Source: an uncultured Faecalibacterium sp.
Lineage (GTDB): Bacteria > Bacillota > Clostridia > Oscillospirales > Ruminococcaceae
Length of the DNA: 18,842 bases
Assembly: GCA_934518555.1 (NCBI GenBank)
Contig: CAKSXW010000038.1
Location: 1-18,842, forward strand
Direction of reading: 5' to 3'
Shown in pieces: positions 13,076 through 18,842 of the stretch. A model generated the notes under the pieces. The model was given only the letters and a program-made list of their open reading frames with translations, searched no databases and was not told the origin of the DNA. Position 1 is the first letter of the stretch; the number at the start of each line of letters is the position of its first letter. Position numbers and translations under genes: made by a program.

Positions 13076-14929
13076 TTACATCTTCTCGGGCACGTTGATC
13101 TTAAACATGGTCAGCACGTTGAAGATGGCGTTCTTCACGCCGATGCACAGAGCCAGACGGGCCTGCTGCACAGCAGGGTCTGCACCCTGGATGCGGCAGT
13201 TGCCGTAGAAGCGGTGGAAGGCACTGGCCAGGTCGATGACAAAACGGTTGATGCGGCTGGGGTCGTACTTCTCGGCAGCCATGACGATCTCCTGGGGGAA
13301 GGCAGCCAGCATCCGGATCAGGTCCATCTCGCTGGGCTCCGTCAGCAGGGTGGCGTCGATGTGCTCGGCACCGGCAAACTCCACCCCCTCGCTCTCCATC
13401 TTCTTCAGGATGGAACAGATACGAGCGTGGGCATACTGCACATAGTACACCGGGTTGTCGTTGTCGGACTTGACGGCCTGGTCCAGGTCAAAGTCGATGC
13501 CGCTGCCGGCGTCGTGCATATTGAACAGGAAGCGTGCGCTGTCGATGGGCACCTCCTCCAGCAGGTCCGTCAGGGTGATGGCATTGCCGGTACGCTTGGA
13601 CATCCGCACAGGCTGGCCGTCACGCATCAGGTTGACCATCTGCATCAGCACCACATCCAGGTCCTCGCCGTGGAGGCCGATGGCGTCCATGGCACCCTTC
13701 ATACGGGCCACATGACCGTGGTGGTCTGCGCCCCACACGTCGATGGCCTTGGCAAAGCCACGGGTAGCCAGCTTATTGTAGTGGTAGGCGATATCGGCGG
13801 CAAAGTAGGTGGGGATGCCGTTGGCACGGACCAGCACCTCGTCCTTGGCCTCCTCCTCGGTGCCGTCCTCGGTCTTTTTCTTGTTGACGGTGCCGTACTT
13901 GGCAGCGTACTGGGCACTGCGGTACATGATGGCACCGTCCTCAGCCTTATAGCAGGCACCCAGCTCCAGCAGCTTGTCCACCACAGCCAGCACGGCGCCG
14001 GACTCGTGGAGGGTGCTCTCGTGGAACCAGACATCATAGTCGATGCGGTACTTGCCCAGGTCCCGCTTCAGGGCGGCAATGTTCTTAGGCAGGGCGTAGG
14101 CCACCAGGGCGTCCTTCAGGGCGGCAAAGGCTTCGCTCTCAAACAGAGCTTCCTCCTCCATCCCCTGGCAAGCGGCCACGTACTTGTCACCGTTCAGCTG
14201 GGCAAACTCCCCGGCCAGCACCTTGATATCGCCGCCCTGGTAGCACTCCTTGGGCAGGGGGTAAGCCTCCTCGCCGCAGAACTGCTGCAGGTAGCGCACA
14301 GCCAGGCTCTTGCCGAACTTCTGGATCTGGTTGCCTGCATCGTTGATGTAGAACTCCCGGGTCACGTCATAGCCGGACCAGTCCAGCACAGCGGCCAGGC
14401 AGTCGCCCATGGCACCGCCACGGGCATTGCCCATGTGCATGGGGCCGGTGGGGTTGGCAGAAACGAACTCCACATTGTACTTGGCACCCTTGCCGTGGTC
14501 GGTACGGCCGTACTCCTTATTGGCACAGGCGCTCAGCACCACATCCGCCCAGAACTTGCGAGACAGGAAAAAGTTGATGAAGCCGGGGCCGGCGATTTCC
14601 ACCTTTTCAAACACAGAGTTCTCCAGCTCGGGCAGATACTTCACCAGCGTCTCTGCGATCTTGCGAGGGGCCATGTGCCAGACACGGGCACCGGCCATAG
14701 CGATGTTGGAAGCGATGTCGCCGTTCTTGTTGTCAGCCGGGATCTCCACAATGAACTCCGGCACATGGTCGGGCAGGTCGCTGGCCATCGGCATGGCGCA
14801 GTCTGCCTGAGCCGCCCAGGCCGCTGCCGTCAGAAAGGCACGGGCCTGATCCAGCGCCGCCTGACGGGGGTTGGTTTTCTTGGCTTCTTCAAATTCAGCC
14901 ATTTTCTGCTTCATTTCAATTTCAGTCAT
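13076..14929 (-). CDS. argS: Arginyl-tRNA synthetase
   Basis: A 617-residue class I synthetase that charges tRNA-Arg in the cytoplasm. The N-terminal Add1-like domain is at about 1-120. The HIGH equivalent HMGN is at 165-168 (NPTGPMHMGNARGG). The KMSKS equivalent RMSKR is at 442-446. The DALR anticodon-binding domain fills the C-terminus (about 495-617), ending in the typical INVPEKM. The segment NKKKTEDGTEEEAKDE (349-364) is a charged insert before VLVRANG, longer than in many ArgRS. GAAAGGA precedes the ATG. It is the last gene of its operon, 33 nt after the DUF1934 gene; the ywiB-argS pairing is also known in Bacillus. No T-box precedes it. Confidence 0.97.
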   Translation of the reverse strand: MTEIEMKQKMAEFEEAKKTNPRQAALDQARAFLTAAAWAAQADCAMPMASDLPDHVPEFIVEIPADNKNGDIASNIAMAGARVWHMAPRKIAETLVKYLPELENSVFEKVEIAGPGFINFFLSRKFWADVVLSACANKEYGRTDHGKGAKYNVEFVSANPTGPMHMGNARGGAMGDCLAAVLDWSGYDVTREFYINDAGNQIQKFGKSLAVRYLQQFCGEEAYPLPKECYQGGDIKVLAGEFAQLNGDKYVAACQGMEEEALFESEAFAALKDALVAYALPKNIAALKRDLGKYRIDYDVWFHESTLHESGAVLAVVDKLLELGACYKAEDGAIMYRSAQYAAKYGTVNKKKTEDGTEEEAKDEVLVRANGIPTYFAADIAYHYNKLATRGFAKAIDVWGADHHGHVARMKGAMDAIGLHGEDLDVVLMQMVNLMRDGQPVRMSKRTGNAITLTDLLEEVPIDSARFLFNMHDAGSGIDFDLDQAVKSDNDNPVYYVQYAHARICSILKKMESEGVEFAGAEHIDATLLTEPSEMDLIRMLAAFPQEIVMAAEKYDPSRINRFVIDLASAFHRFYGNCRIQGADPAVQQARLALCIGVKNAIFNVLTMFKINVPEKM

Positions 14930-14962
14930 GGGTCAGATTCCTTTCACGATCTCAATGGTCTG

Positions 14963-15439
14963 TCAATTCACGTGGGTCACGGTCACTTCCAGGCGGTTGC
15001 GGCTTACCAGGTCGGCACTGTTGGCATCCAACAGGTACCCAAACCGGACCACACCGCCTTTTTCCGTCAGTTGGCAATGGATCTCGTCGGCGGTGACGCC
15101 CAGAGTCATGGAGCCGTAGCCGGTCTCGTAGTGGCACAGGTTCCGGCGGCCTTTTTCGATCAGCAGCTGGGTGCCGGCCCCACCGCCCTTGCCAAACCGC
15201 AGCATGGCCACACGGCTGCCGTCGGCGGCGATCTTCAGGGTGGTGGTGCAGCCCTCGTAGCCGGTGGTCTCGGTCTCCCGGTAGGTGATGTAGTAGCTGC
15301 CGCCCTTCAGCACAAAGCTGCCCCGGGTCATCAGCTCCACAAACTCCTCTTTTTCTTCCTCCGCAGCCGGTTCATCCAGACGCTGTTCGATACGGCTTTT
15401 GATGCGGATGATATAGTCCTCTTTCAGCGGTTTGCTCAC
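14963..15439 (-). CDS. DUF1934 (YwiB-like) beta-barrel protein
   Basis: A 158-residue protein of the DUF1934/YwiB family, a small lipocalin-like beta barrel of unknown function. Visible features: an N-terminal strand DYIIRIKSRIEQ, an acidic stretch PAAEEEKEEF, GSFVLKGGSYYITYRETETTGYEGCTTTLKI, then LRFGKGG and a GYGSMTLGV strand, ending LEVTVTHVN. A GTG at 15439 with AAGGA eight bases upstream is preferred as start. A TTG six codons earlier would place the start against the murI stop. The intergenic distance to murI is 14 nt. YwiB lies before argS in Bacillus too, which supports a linked but unknown role. Confidence 0.85.
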   Translation of the reverse strand: MSKPLKEDYIIRIKSRIEQRLDEPAAEEEKEEFVELMTRGSFVLKGGSYYITYRETETTGYEGCTTTLKIAADGSRVAMLRFGKGGGAGTQLLIEKGRRNLCHYETGYGSMTLGVTADEIHCQLTEKGGVVRFGYLLDANSADLVSRNRLEVTVTHVN

Positions 15440-15453
15440 GTTGTTTTTCCTTA

Positions 15454-16281
15454 TCAATATTTGTCAATGGCGATCTGGTCCACCGGGCCGCCCTTGTACT
15501 CGCCCAGGAACAGGTCTGCCGTCTGCACAAAGCCATCGGGCACATCGCTTACGTAAAAATGTGCCTGGCCCTCCTGCTCCGGTGCGGCTCGCAGGCCTCG
15601 TTCTGCCAGCATCCGTTCCAGATGATGGGCCGCCGTCTTGGCCGGGTCCACCAGGGTCACCCCGGAGCCCATGAACTGGCCGATCATGGTTTTTAGCAGA
15701 GGATAGTGGGTGCAGCCCAGGATCAGGGTGTCCACCCCGGCCTCCCGTACCTGGGTCAAGTACTGGGCAATGACCAGCCGGGTCACCTGCTGCTTTTCTT
15801 CCTGACTGTGGTCCACATATCCGGCCTCTACCAGGGGCACGAACAAGGGGCAGGCCTGGGCAACGATCTCCACCCCGGGCACCAGCTGCCGCAGCAGCTT
15901 TTCATAGCTGCGGGAGCGGATGGTGGCGGCGGTGCCGATGACACCGATGCGGCGGTTCCGGGTGGCAAAGGCAGCCTCCCGGGCAGCGGCGTCCACCACC
16001 CCCAGGTAAGGCACCGGGAGCTTTGCCGCCTCGGCGGCAGGGTAGGTACTGGACACAGTACCGCAGGCCGCCATGATGCACTTGACGTCCTTGGACAGCA
16101 GGAAGGCGATGTCCTGCCGGGCGTACTGCCGGATGGTCTCCGGGCTGCGGCTGCCGTAGGGCACCCGGCCGGTATCACCAAAGTAGATGATCTCCTCGTG
16201 GGGCAGCCGCTTCCGCAGCTCACGCACGCCGGTCAGGCCCCCCAGGCCGCTGTCGAACACGCCGATGGGGCGATTATCCAT
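15454..16281 (-). CDS. murI: Glutamate racemase
   Basis: A 275-residue cofactor-independent racemase that makes D-glutamate for peptidoglycan. The N-terminus reads PIGVFDSGLGGLTGVREL with the conserved D10-S11. The two catalytic cysteines are C73 (MAACGTVSS) and C190 (LILGCTHYPLL), with H192 next to the second. FGDTGRVPYG (34-43) is the usual substrate loop. The first cysteine motif reads ACGT instead of the common ACNT. The ATG overlaps the end of ddl by 8 nt, with GGAAAGG upstream, so the two cell-wall genes are coupled. Confidence 0.95.
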   Translation of the reverse strand: MDNRPIGVFDSGLGGLTGVRELRKRLPHEEIIYFGDTGRVPYGSRSPETIRQYARQDIAFLLSKDVKCIMAACGTVSSTYPAAEAAKLPVPYLGVVDAAAREAAFATRNRRIGVIGTAATIRSRSYEKLLRQLVPGVEIVAQACPLFVPLVEAGYVDHSQEEKQQVTRLVIAQYLTQVREAGVDTLILGCTHYPLLKTMIGQFMGSGVTLVDPAKTAAHHLERMLAERGLRAAPEQEGQAHFYVSDVPDGFVQTADLFLGEYKGGPVDQIAIDKY

Positions 16282-17365
16282 GCTGCTTTTCCGTCCTTTC
16301 CAGGGCCAGGGCGATGAGGCGGTCGATGAGGGCCGGCACCGGCAGGCCCTCGTGCTCCATGAGCTTGGGGTACATACTGATGGAGGTAAAGCCGGGGAAG
16401 GTGTTGATCTCGTTGATCATCACCTTGCCGGTGCCCTTTTCCACAAAGAAATCGCACCGGGCCAGGCCCTCACAGCCCAGGGCGGTGTAGGCCAGGGCTG
16501 CGTAGGTCTTTACCTCGTCCAGCTTGGCCTCCGGCAGGTGGGCCGGGATCACGGTCTGGCTGACGCCGTTCTTATACTTATCATCATAGGTGTAGAACTC
16601 GGCACCGGCCAGGATCTCGCCGGGCCGGGTAGCCACTGCAGGGTCAGAGCCGATGACGGCGCATTCCACTTCCTGGCCGTCCACAAAGGCCTCGAACACC
16701 ACCTTGCGGTCGTTGTCCAGAGCCAGGGCAATGGCCTGCTTCAGCTGTTCCCGGCTGGTGACCTTGGAGATGCCCACGCTGGAGCCTGCATTGGCAGGCT
16801 TGACGAACACCGGCCAGCCCAGCTTTGCCTCCACGCCGTCGCAGACCCCTTCCAGGTCAGCCTCGATCTCCCAGCGAGTGGCAGCCAGCCACTTGGTGTG
16901 GGGGATGTTGTTGGCATCAAACAGGGCGTTGGCTACCCCCTTGTCCATGCACACTGCACTGGCCAGCACACCGCAGCCCACATAGGCAATGCCTGCCAGT
17001 TCCAGCAGACCCTGCACCGTGCCATCCTCGCCCCACAGGCCGTGGAGCACCGGGATCACCACATCCACGTGGATCTTCTCCACATGGCCCTCGGGGGTGA
17101 ACAGGATCATGCCGTGGTCTGCCCGGTCCGGGCTGATGACGCAGGGCATATTGCCTGCCATCTCCTCCCAGCTGCCGTCGGCCATCTGCGCCGCCGTAGC
17201 CTCGGTGTAGAGCCAGCGGCCCTCCTTGGTGATGCCCACCGTCAGCACCTCGTACTTGGAACGGTCGATGTGCTGCACAAAGTTGCCCACCGACACACGG
17301 CTGACTTCATGTTCGCTGGACATACCGCCAAACAGCAGAACCACACACATTTTTTCAGACTGCAT
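16274..17365 (-). CDS. ddl: D-alanine--D-alanine ligase
   Basis: A 363-residue ATP-grasp ligase that joins two D-alanines for the peptidoglycan stem peptide. The N-terminus carries VVLLFGGMSSEHEVS (8-22), the first D-Ala site. HGLWGEDGTVQGLLE (108-122) and the ATP-grasp GWPVFVKPANAGSSVGI (183-199) follow. The metal-binding end is INEINTFPGFTSISMYPKL. The omega loop FYTYDDKYKNG has tyrosine at 264, the position that in E. coli DdlB favours D-Ala over D-lactate, so a normal vancomycin-sensitive type product is expected. The ATG at 17365 with TAGGAGA upstream is preferred over an in-frame TTG two codons earlier. It is first in the operon. Confidence 0.95.
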   Translation of the reverse strand: MQSEKMCVVLLFGGMSSEHEVSRVSVGNFVQHIDRSKYEVLTVGITKEGRWLYTEATAAQMADGSWEEMAGNMPCVISPDRADHGMILFTPEGHVEKIHVDVVIPVLHGLWGEDGTVQGLLELAGIAYVGCGVLASAVCMDKGVANALFDANNIPHTKWLAATRWEIEADLEGVCDGVEAKLGWPVFVKPANAGSSVGISKVTSREQLKQAIALALDNDRKVVFEAFVDGQEVECAVIGSDPAVATRPGEILAGAEFYTYDDKYKNGVSQTVIPAHLPEAKLDEVKTYAALAYTALGCEGLARCDFFVEKGTGKVMINEINTFPGFTSISMYPKLMEHEGLPVPALIDRLIALALERTEKQHG

Positions 17366-17436
17366 GATCAATCTCTCCTATTTATAAAGCCCACAAGCGG
17401 GGCGAGCTCAAACCGGTAAAATTGCCGTTTCGCCTT

Positions 17437-17465
17437 ATTATACAATATCTATGCGCCCGATGCAA
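17437..17465 (-). promoter_or_regulatory. Promoter of the ddl-murI-DUF1934-argS operon
   Basis: On the minus strand TTGCAT (17465-17460) is followed after 17 bp by a perfect TATAAT (17442-17437). The start would be near 17431, giving a leader of about 66 nt before ddl. Confidence 0.75.
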
Positions 17466-17532
17466 GCAAATTGCAAAAAACCCAGACCGGAGCCTGCCGC
17501 AAAAAAACTTTCTAAAAATCGAAAAATTCGGC

Positions 17533-17561
17533 TTGACGGATGGAAAATGCCGTGGTACAAT
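17533..17561 (+). promoter_or_regulatory. Promoter of the rpmG-secE-nusG operon
   Basis: TTGACG (17533-17538) is followed after 17 bp by TACAAT (17556-17561), five of six matches in each box. The start would be near 17568, leaving a leader of about 96 nt. It is divergent from the ddl promoter, with about 70 bp between the two -35 boxes. Confidence 0.85.
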
Positions 17562-17576
17562 GATATCACCTCTTTT

Positions 17577-17616
17577 GCGGGGTTATTAAGTGCGCCTGTT
17601 TTACAGGTGCTCCCGC
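17577..17616 (+). promoter_or_regulatory. Structured leader hairpin before rpmG
   Basis: GCGGG (17577-17581) pairs with CCCGC (17612-17616), and GCGCCTGT (17592-17599) pairs with ACAGGTGC (17603-17610) around TTT. GGGTT (17580-17584) could instead pair with AACCC (17617-17621). No T run follows, so it is not a terminator. The function is unknown; leader autoregulation or mRNA stability is possible. Confidence 0.45.
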
Positions 17617-17663
17617 AACCCGAGGGAGGTTCAAAACAACCGTTATAATGGAGGTGTCAACAA

Positions 17664-17813
17664 ATGACCGTTAAAATCACTCTGGCCTGCACCGAGTGCA
17701 AGCAGCGCAACTACAACACCACGAAGAACAAGAAGAACAACCCCGATCGTCTCGAGATGAAGAAGTACTGCCGTTTCTGCAAGAAGCACACCGTTCATCG
17801 CGAAACCAAGTAA
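17664..17813 (+). CDS. rpmG: 50S ribosomal protein L33
   Basis: A 49-residue protein matching L33 of the large ribosomal subunit: [17 protein letters not shown], a basic middle ([17 protein letters not shown]), then [14 protein letters not shown]. The two CxxC pairs C9/C12 and C36/C39 mark the zinc-binding (C+) form, so the gene does not look like the zinc-independent paralogue used under zinc starvation. GGAGGTG lies 8 nt before the ATG. The position ahead of secE-nusG is the standard Firmicutes arrangement. Confidence 0.96.
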   Translation: MTVKITLACTECKQRNYNTTKNKKNNPDRLEMKKYCRFCKKHTVHRETK

Positions 17814-17832
17814 GAGAAAGGCGGACGCAACT

Positions 17833-18084
17833 ATGGCAGACAAAACCGAGAAAAAGCCGGGCTTTGTGGCCAGAGCTAAAACTGCTGTCAAGAACTTCTG
17901 CGGCAAGGTCGCAAAGTTCTTCCGCGACACCAAGAGCGAGCTGAAGAAGGTGGTCTGGCCCTCTAAGCAGGACGTTAAGACCAACACCGTCGTTGTGCTT
18001 GTTACTGTCGCCATCGCAGCAGTCGTGATGATCCTGCTGGACACCATCTTTGGTGGTGTGCTGGGCCTGATCATCGGCGCCTGA
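17833..18084 (+). CDS. secE: Preprotein translocase subunit SecE
   Basis: An 83-residue single-helix SecE, which clamps SecY in the membrane protein-conducting channel. A basic N-terminal amphipathic part (AKTAVKNFCGKVAKFFRDTKSELKKVVWPSKQD) carries the family signature ELKKVVWPSKQD near residues 36-47. One transmembrane helix (VVVLVTVAIAAVVMILLDTIF) follows. The ATG is 19 nt after the rpmG stop with AAAGGCGG upstream. Confidence 0.96.
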   Translation: MADKTEKKPGFVARAKTAVKNFCGKVAKFFRDTKSELKKVVWPSKQDVKTNTVVVLVTVAIAAVVMILLDTIFGGVLGLIIGA

Positions 18085-18114
18085 GAATCATCTTGAAACG
18101 GAGGGTCAACCAAA

Positions 18115-18666
18115 ATGGAAGAATCAACCAAGCTGGTAGATGAGTCCACTGAGGCTCTTTGGTATGTTGTGCATACCTATTCCGGTTACGAGAACAAGGT
18201 CGCCAACGACCTGCAGACCATGGTGGAGAACCGTCACCTGCAGGATCTGATCTGCGACATCAAGGTTCCCGTCGAGATGGTTCCTGAGATCGACAAGAAC
18301 GGCAAGCAGAAGATGGTGGAGCACAAGCTGTTCCCCGGCTACGTTCTGGTCAAAATGGTGATGAACGACGATACCTGGTATGTGGTGCGTAATACGCGCG
18401 GCTGTACCGGTTTTGTCGGCCCGGCATCCAAGCCCGTTCCCCTCTCTGCTGAAGAAGTGGAGAAGATGGGCGTGGAGAAGGCTGCACCGCTGACCGTTGA
18501 TTTCAACGTCGGCGATACCGTGCAGATCACCGCTGGTCCTCTGGAAGGCTTTATGGGCCTGGTGGAGGCCATTGATACCGAGAACTTCAAAGTGAAGCTC
18601 AAGGTCAATATGTTCGGCCGTGAGACCCCCGCAGAAGTGGAGATCGGTCAGGTCGAGCTGCCGTAA
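18115..18666 (+). CDS. nusG: Transcription termination/antitermination protein NusG
   Basis: A 183-residue NusG that binds the RNA polymerase clamp and couples transcription with other processes. The NGN domain begins ALWYVVHTYSGYENKVANDL (14-33) and contains KLFPGYVLVKM (71-81) and VRNTRGCTGFVG. The KOW domain (about 130-183) has VGDTVQITAGPLEGFMGLVEAID. GGAGGG precedes the ATG. It follows secE by 30 nt and is separated from rplK by a structured 137-nt spacer. Confidence 0.97.
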   Translation: MEESTKLVDESTEALWYVVHTYSGYENKVANDLQTMVENRHLQDLICDIKVPVEMVPEIDKNGKQKMVEHKLFPGYVLVKMVMNDDTWYVVRNTRGCTGFVGPASKPVPLSAEEVEKMGVEKAAPLTVDFNVGDTVQITAGPLEGFMGLVEAIDTENFKVKLKVNMFGRETPAEVEIGQVELP

Positions 18667-18695
18667 CCAATCGGCACAGATCCGTTTACCAAGGT

Positions 18696-18743
18696 AAGAC
18701 CGCAGTGCGGTTCTTATAGAGCGTGTGCAGCGTGCACATGCTC
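18696..18743 (+). promoter_or_regulatory. Two hairpins in the nusG-rplK spacer
   Basis: AAGACCGC pairs with GCGGTTCTT with one bulge (18696-18714). GAGCGTGTGCA (18719-18729) pairs with TGCACATGCTC (18733-18743), an 11-bp stem with one G-U pair and loop GCG. Neither is followed by a T run, so both are probably part of the mRNA leader rather than terminators. Confidence 0.55.
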
Positions 18744-18780
18744 GTGGGAGGCGCAGAGACACTGCGCCGCAACTCACCAC
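18744..18780 (+). promoter_or_regulatory. Probable ribosomal protein L1-binding leader of rplK-rplA
   Basis: GTGGGAGG (18744-18751) opens a stem-loop with GCGCAG/CTGCGC and closes with CGCAACTCACCAC. The GTGGGAGG...CCG...ACCAC pattern just before rplK is what I recall for the Firmicutes L1-binding site, which mimics the L1 site on 23S rRNA. Excess L1 would repress rplK-rplA translation. The identification is from memory of the motif. Confidence 0.6.
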
Positions 18781-18803
18781 AGATTTTTGGAGGTGCATTT
18801 ATT

Positions 18804-18842
18804 ATGGCACAGAAAGTTACTGGCTACATTAAGCTGCAGATC
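18804..18842 (+). CDS. rplK: 50S ribosomal protein L11 (start only)
   Basis: The first 13 residues MAQKVTGYIKLQI match the highly conserved L11 N-terminus. The window ends here. GGAGGTG lies 8 nt before the ATG. The order nusG-rplK supports the call. Confidence 0.93.
   Translation, partial: MAQKVTGYIKLQI

Noticed and set aside
12581..15556. 991-codon open frame on the plus strand
   Set aside because: It is antisense to argS, DUF1934 and part of dusB, runs through the argS terminator and shows only low-complexity shadow composition.
16274..17365. Vancomycin-resistance type (D-Ala-D-Lac) ligase
   Set aside because: The omega loop keeps tyrosine (Y264), and no vanH/vanX genes are adjacent; it is a housekeeping ddl.
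17644..17649. TATAAT just before rpmG as a promoter
   Set aside because: There is no -35 at the right distance, and the start point would fall in the ribosome binding site; the promoter at 17533-17561 is much better.
17568..17650. Possible tRNA-like fold in the rpmG leader (a GTTCAAAAC segment and an 8-bp arm)
   Set aside because: There is no acceptor stem, D-arm or CCA, and the would-be T-arm stem has mismatches.

Overview
This 18.8 kb window looks like core chromosome of a GC-rich, low-GC-phylum anaerobe, most likely a Faecalibacterium/Gemmiger/Subdoligranulum-type member of the Oscillospiraceae (Clostridia). The reasons are T-box riboswitches, Firmicutes-type promoters (TTGACA-N17-TATAAT) and strong AGGAGG ribosome binding sites. 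GC-rich codon use and GC-rich intergenic palindromes (CTCCCCC...GGGGGAG), which I associate from memory with gut Faecalibacterium-like genomes, also fit. Genus assignment is inference. No phage, transposase, CRISPR or defence genes were found, and I see no exotic new system. The interesting material is RNA regulation and intergenic repeats.

Layout, left to right. (1) 1-465: the tail of a membrane-protein gene and a small Dabb-domain gene with its own promoter. (2) 474-4613: a promoter and Met-specifying T-box leader drive metG, followed without a gap by an EamA/DMT exporter and a TatD-type nuclease (one operon, with a 3-nt gap and an ATGA overlap). (3) 4698-4985: an unrecognised 77-aa protein and a bidirectional terminator. 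(4) 8529 down to 5009, minus strand: promoter, Trp-specifying (UGG) T-box, substrate-binding lipoprotein, a 130-bp palindromic repeat element, permease and ATPase. This is a TrpXYZ-type tryptophan uptake operon. (5) 10956-8569, minus: a YfhO-family polytopic membrane protein. (6) 11121-11714, plus: a YfbR-like HD 5'-nucleotidase, convergent with dusB (minus). (7) 12778-13024: a repeat-rich spacer with a 16-bp perfect palindrome. (8) 17365-13076, minus: ddl-murI-DUF1934-argS, joining peptidoglycan precursor synthesis (D-Ala-D-Ala, D-Glu) to arginyl-tRNA synthesis. (9) 17533 to the end, plus: rpmG-secE-nusG-(rplK), the classic translation/secretion/transcription cluster, with a structured leader before rpmG and an L1-type leader before rplK.

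Two T-box switches of different specificity lie within 8 kb. One controls charging (metG, specifier AUG, discriminator-pairing base U). The other controls uptake of an amino acid (UGG, discriminator-pairing base C, matching the G73 of bacterial tRNA-Trp). In both, the specifier and the discriminator-pairing base agree. The Trp leader carries a second terminator-like hairpin beyond the canonical one. The trp operon is also interrupted by a multi-hairpin repeat, modules of which recur in the dusB-argS spacer.
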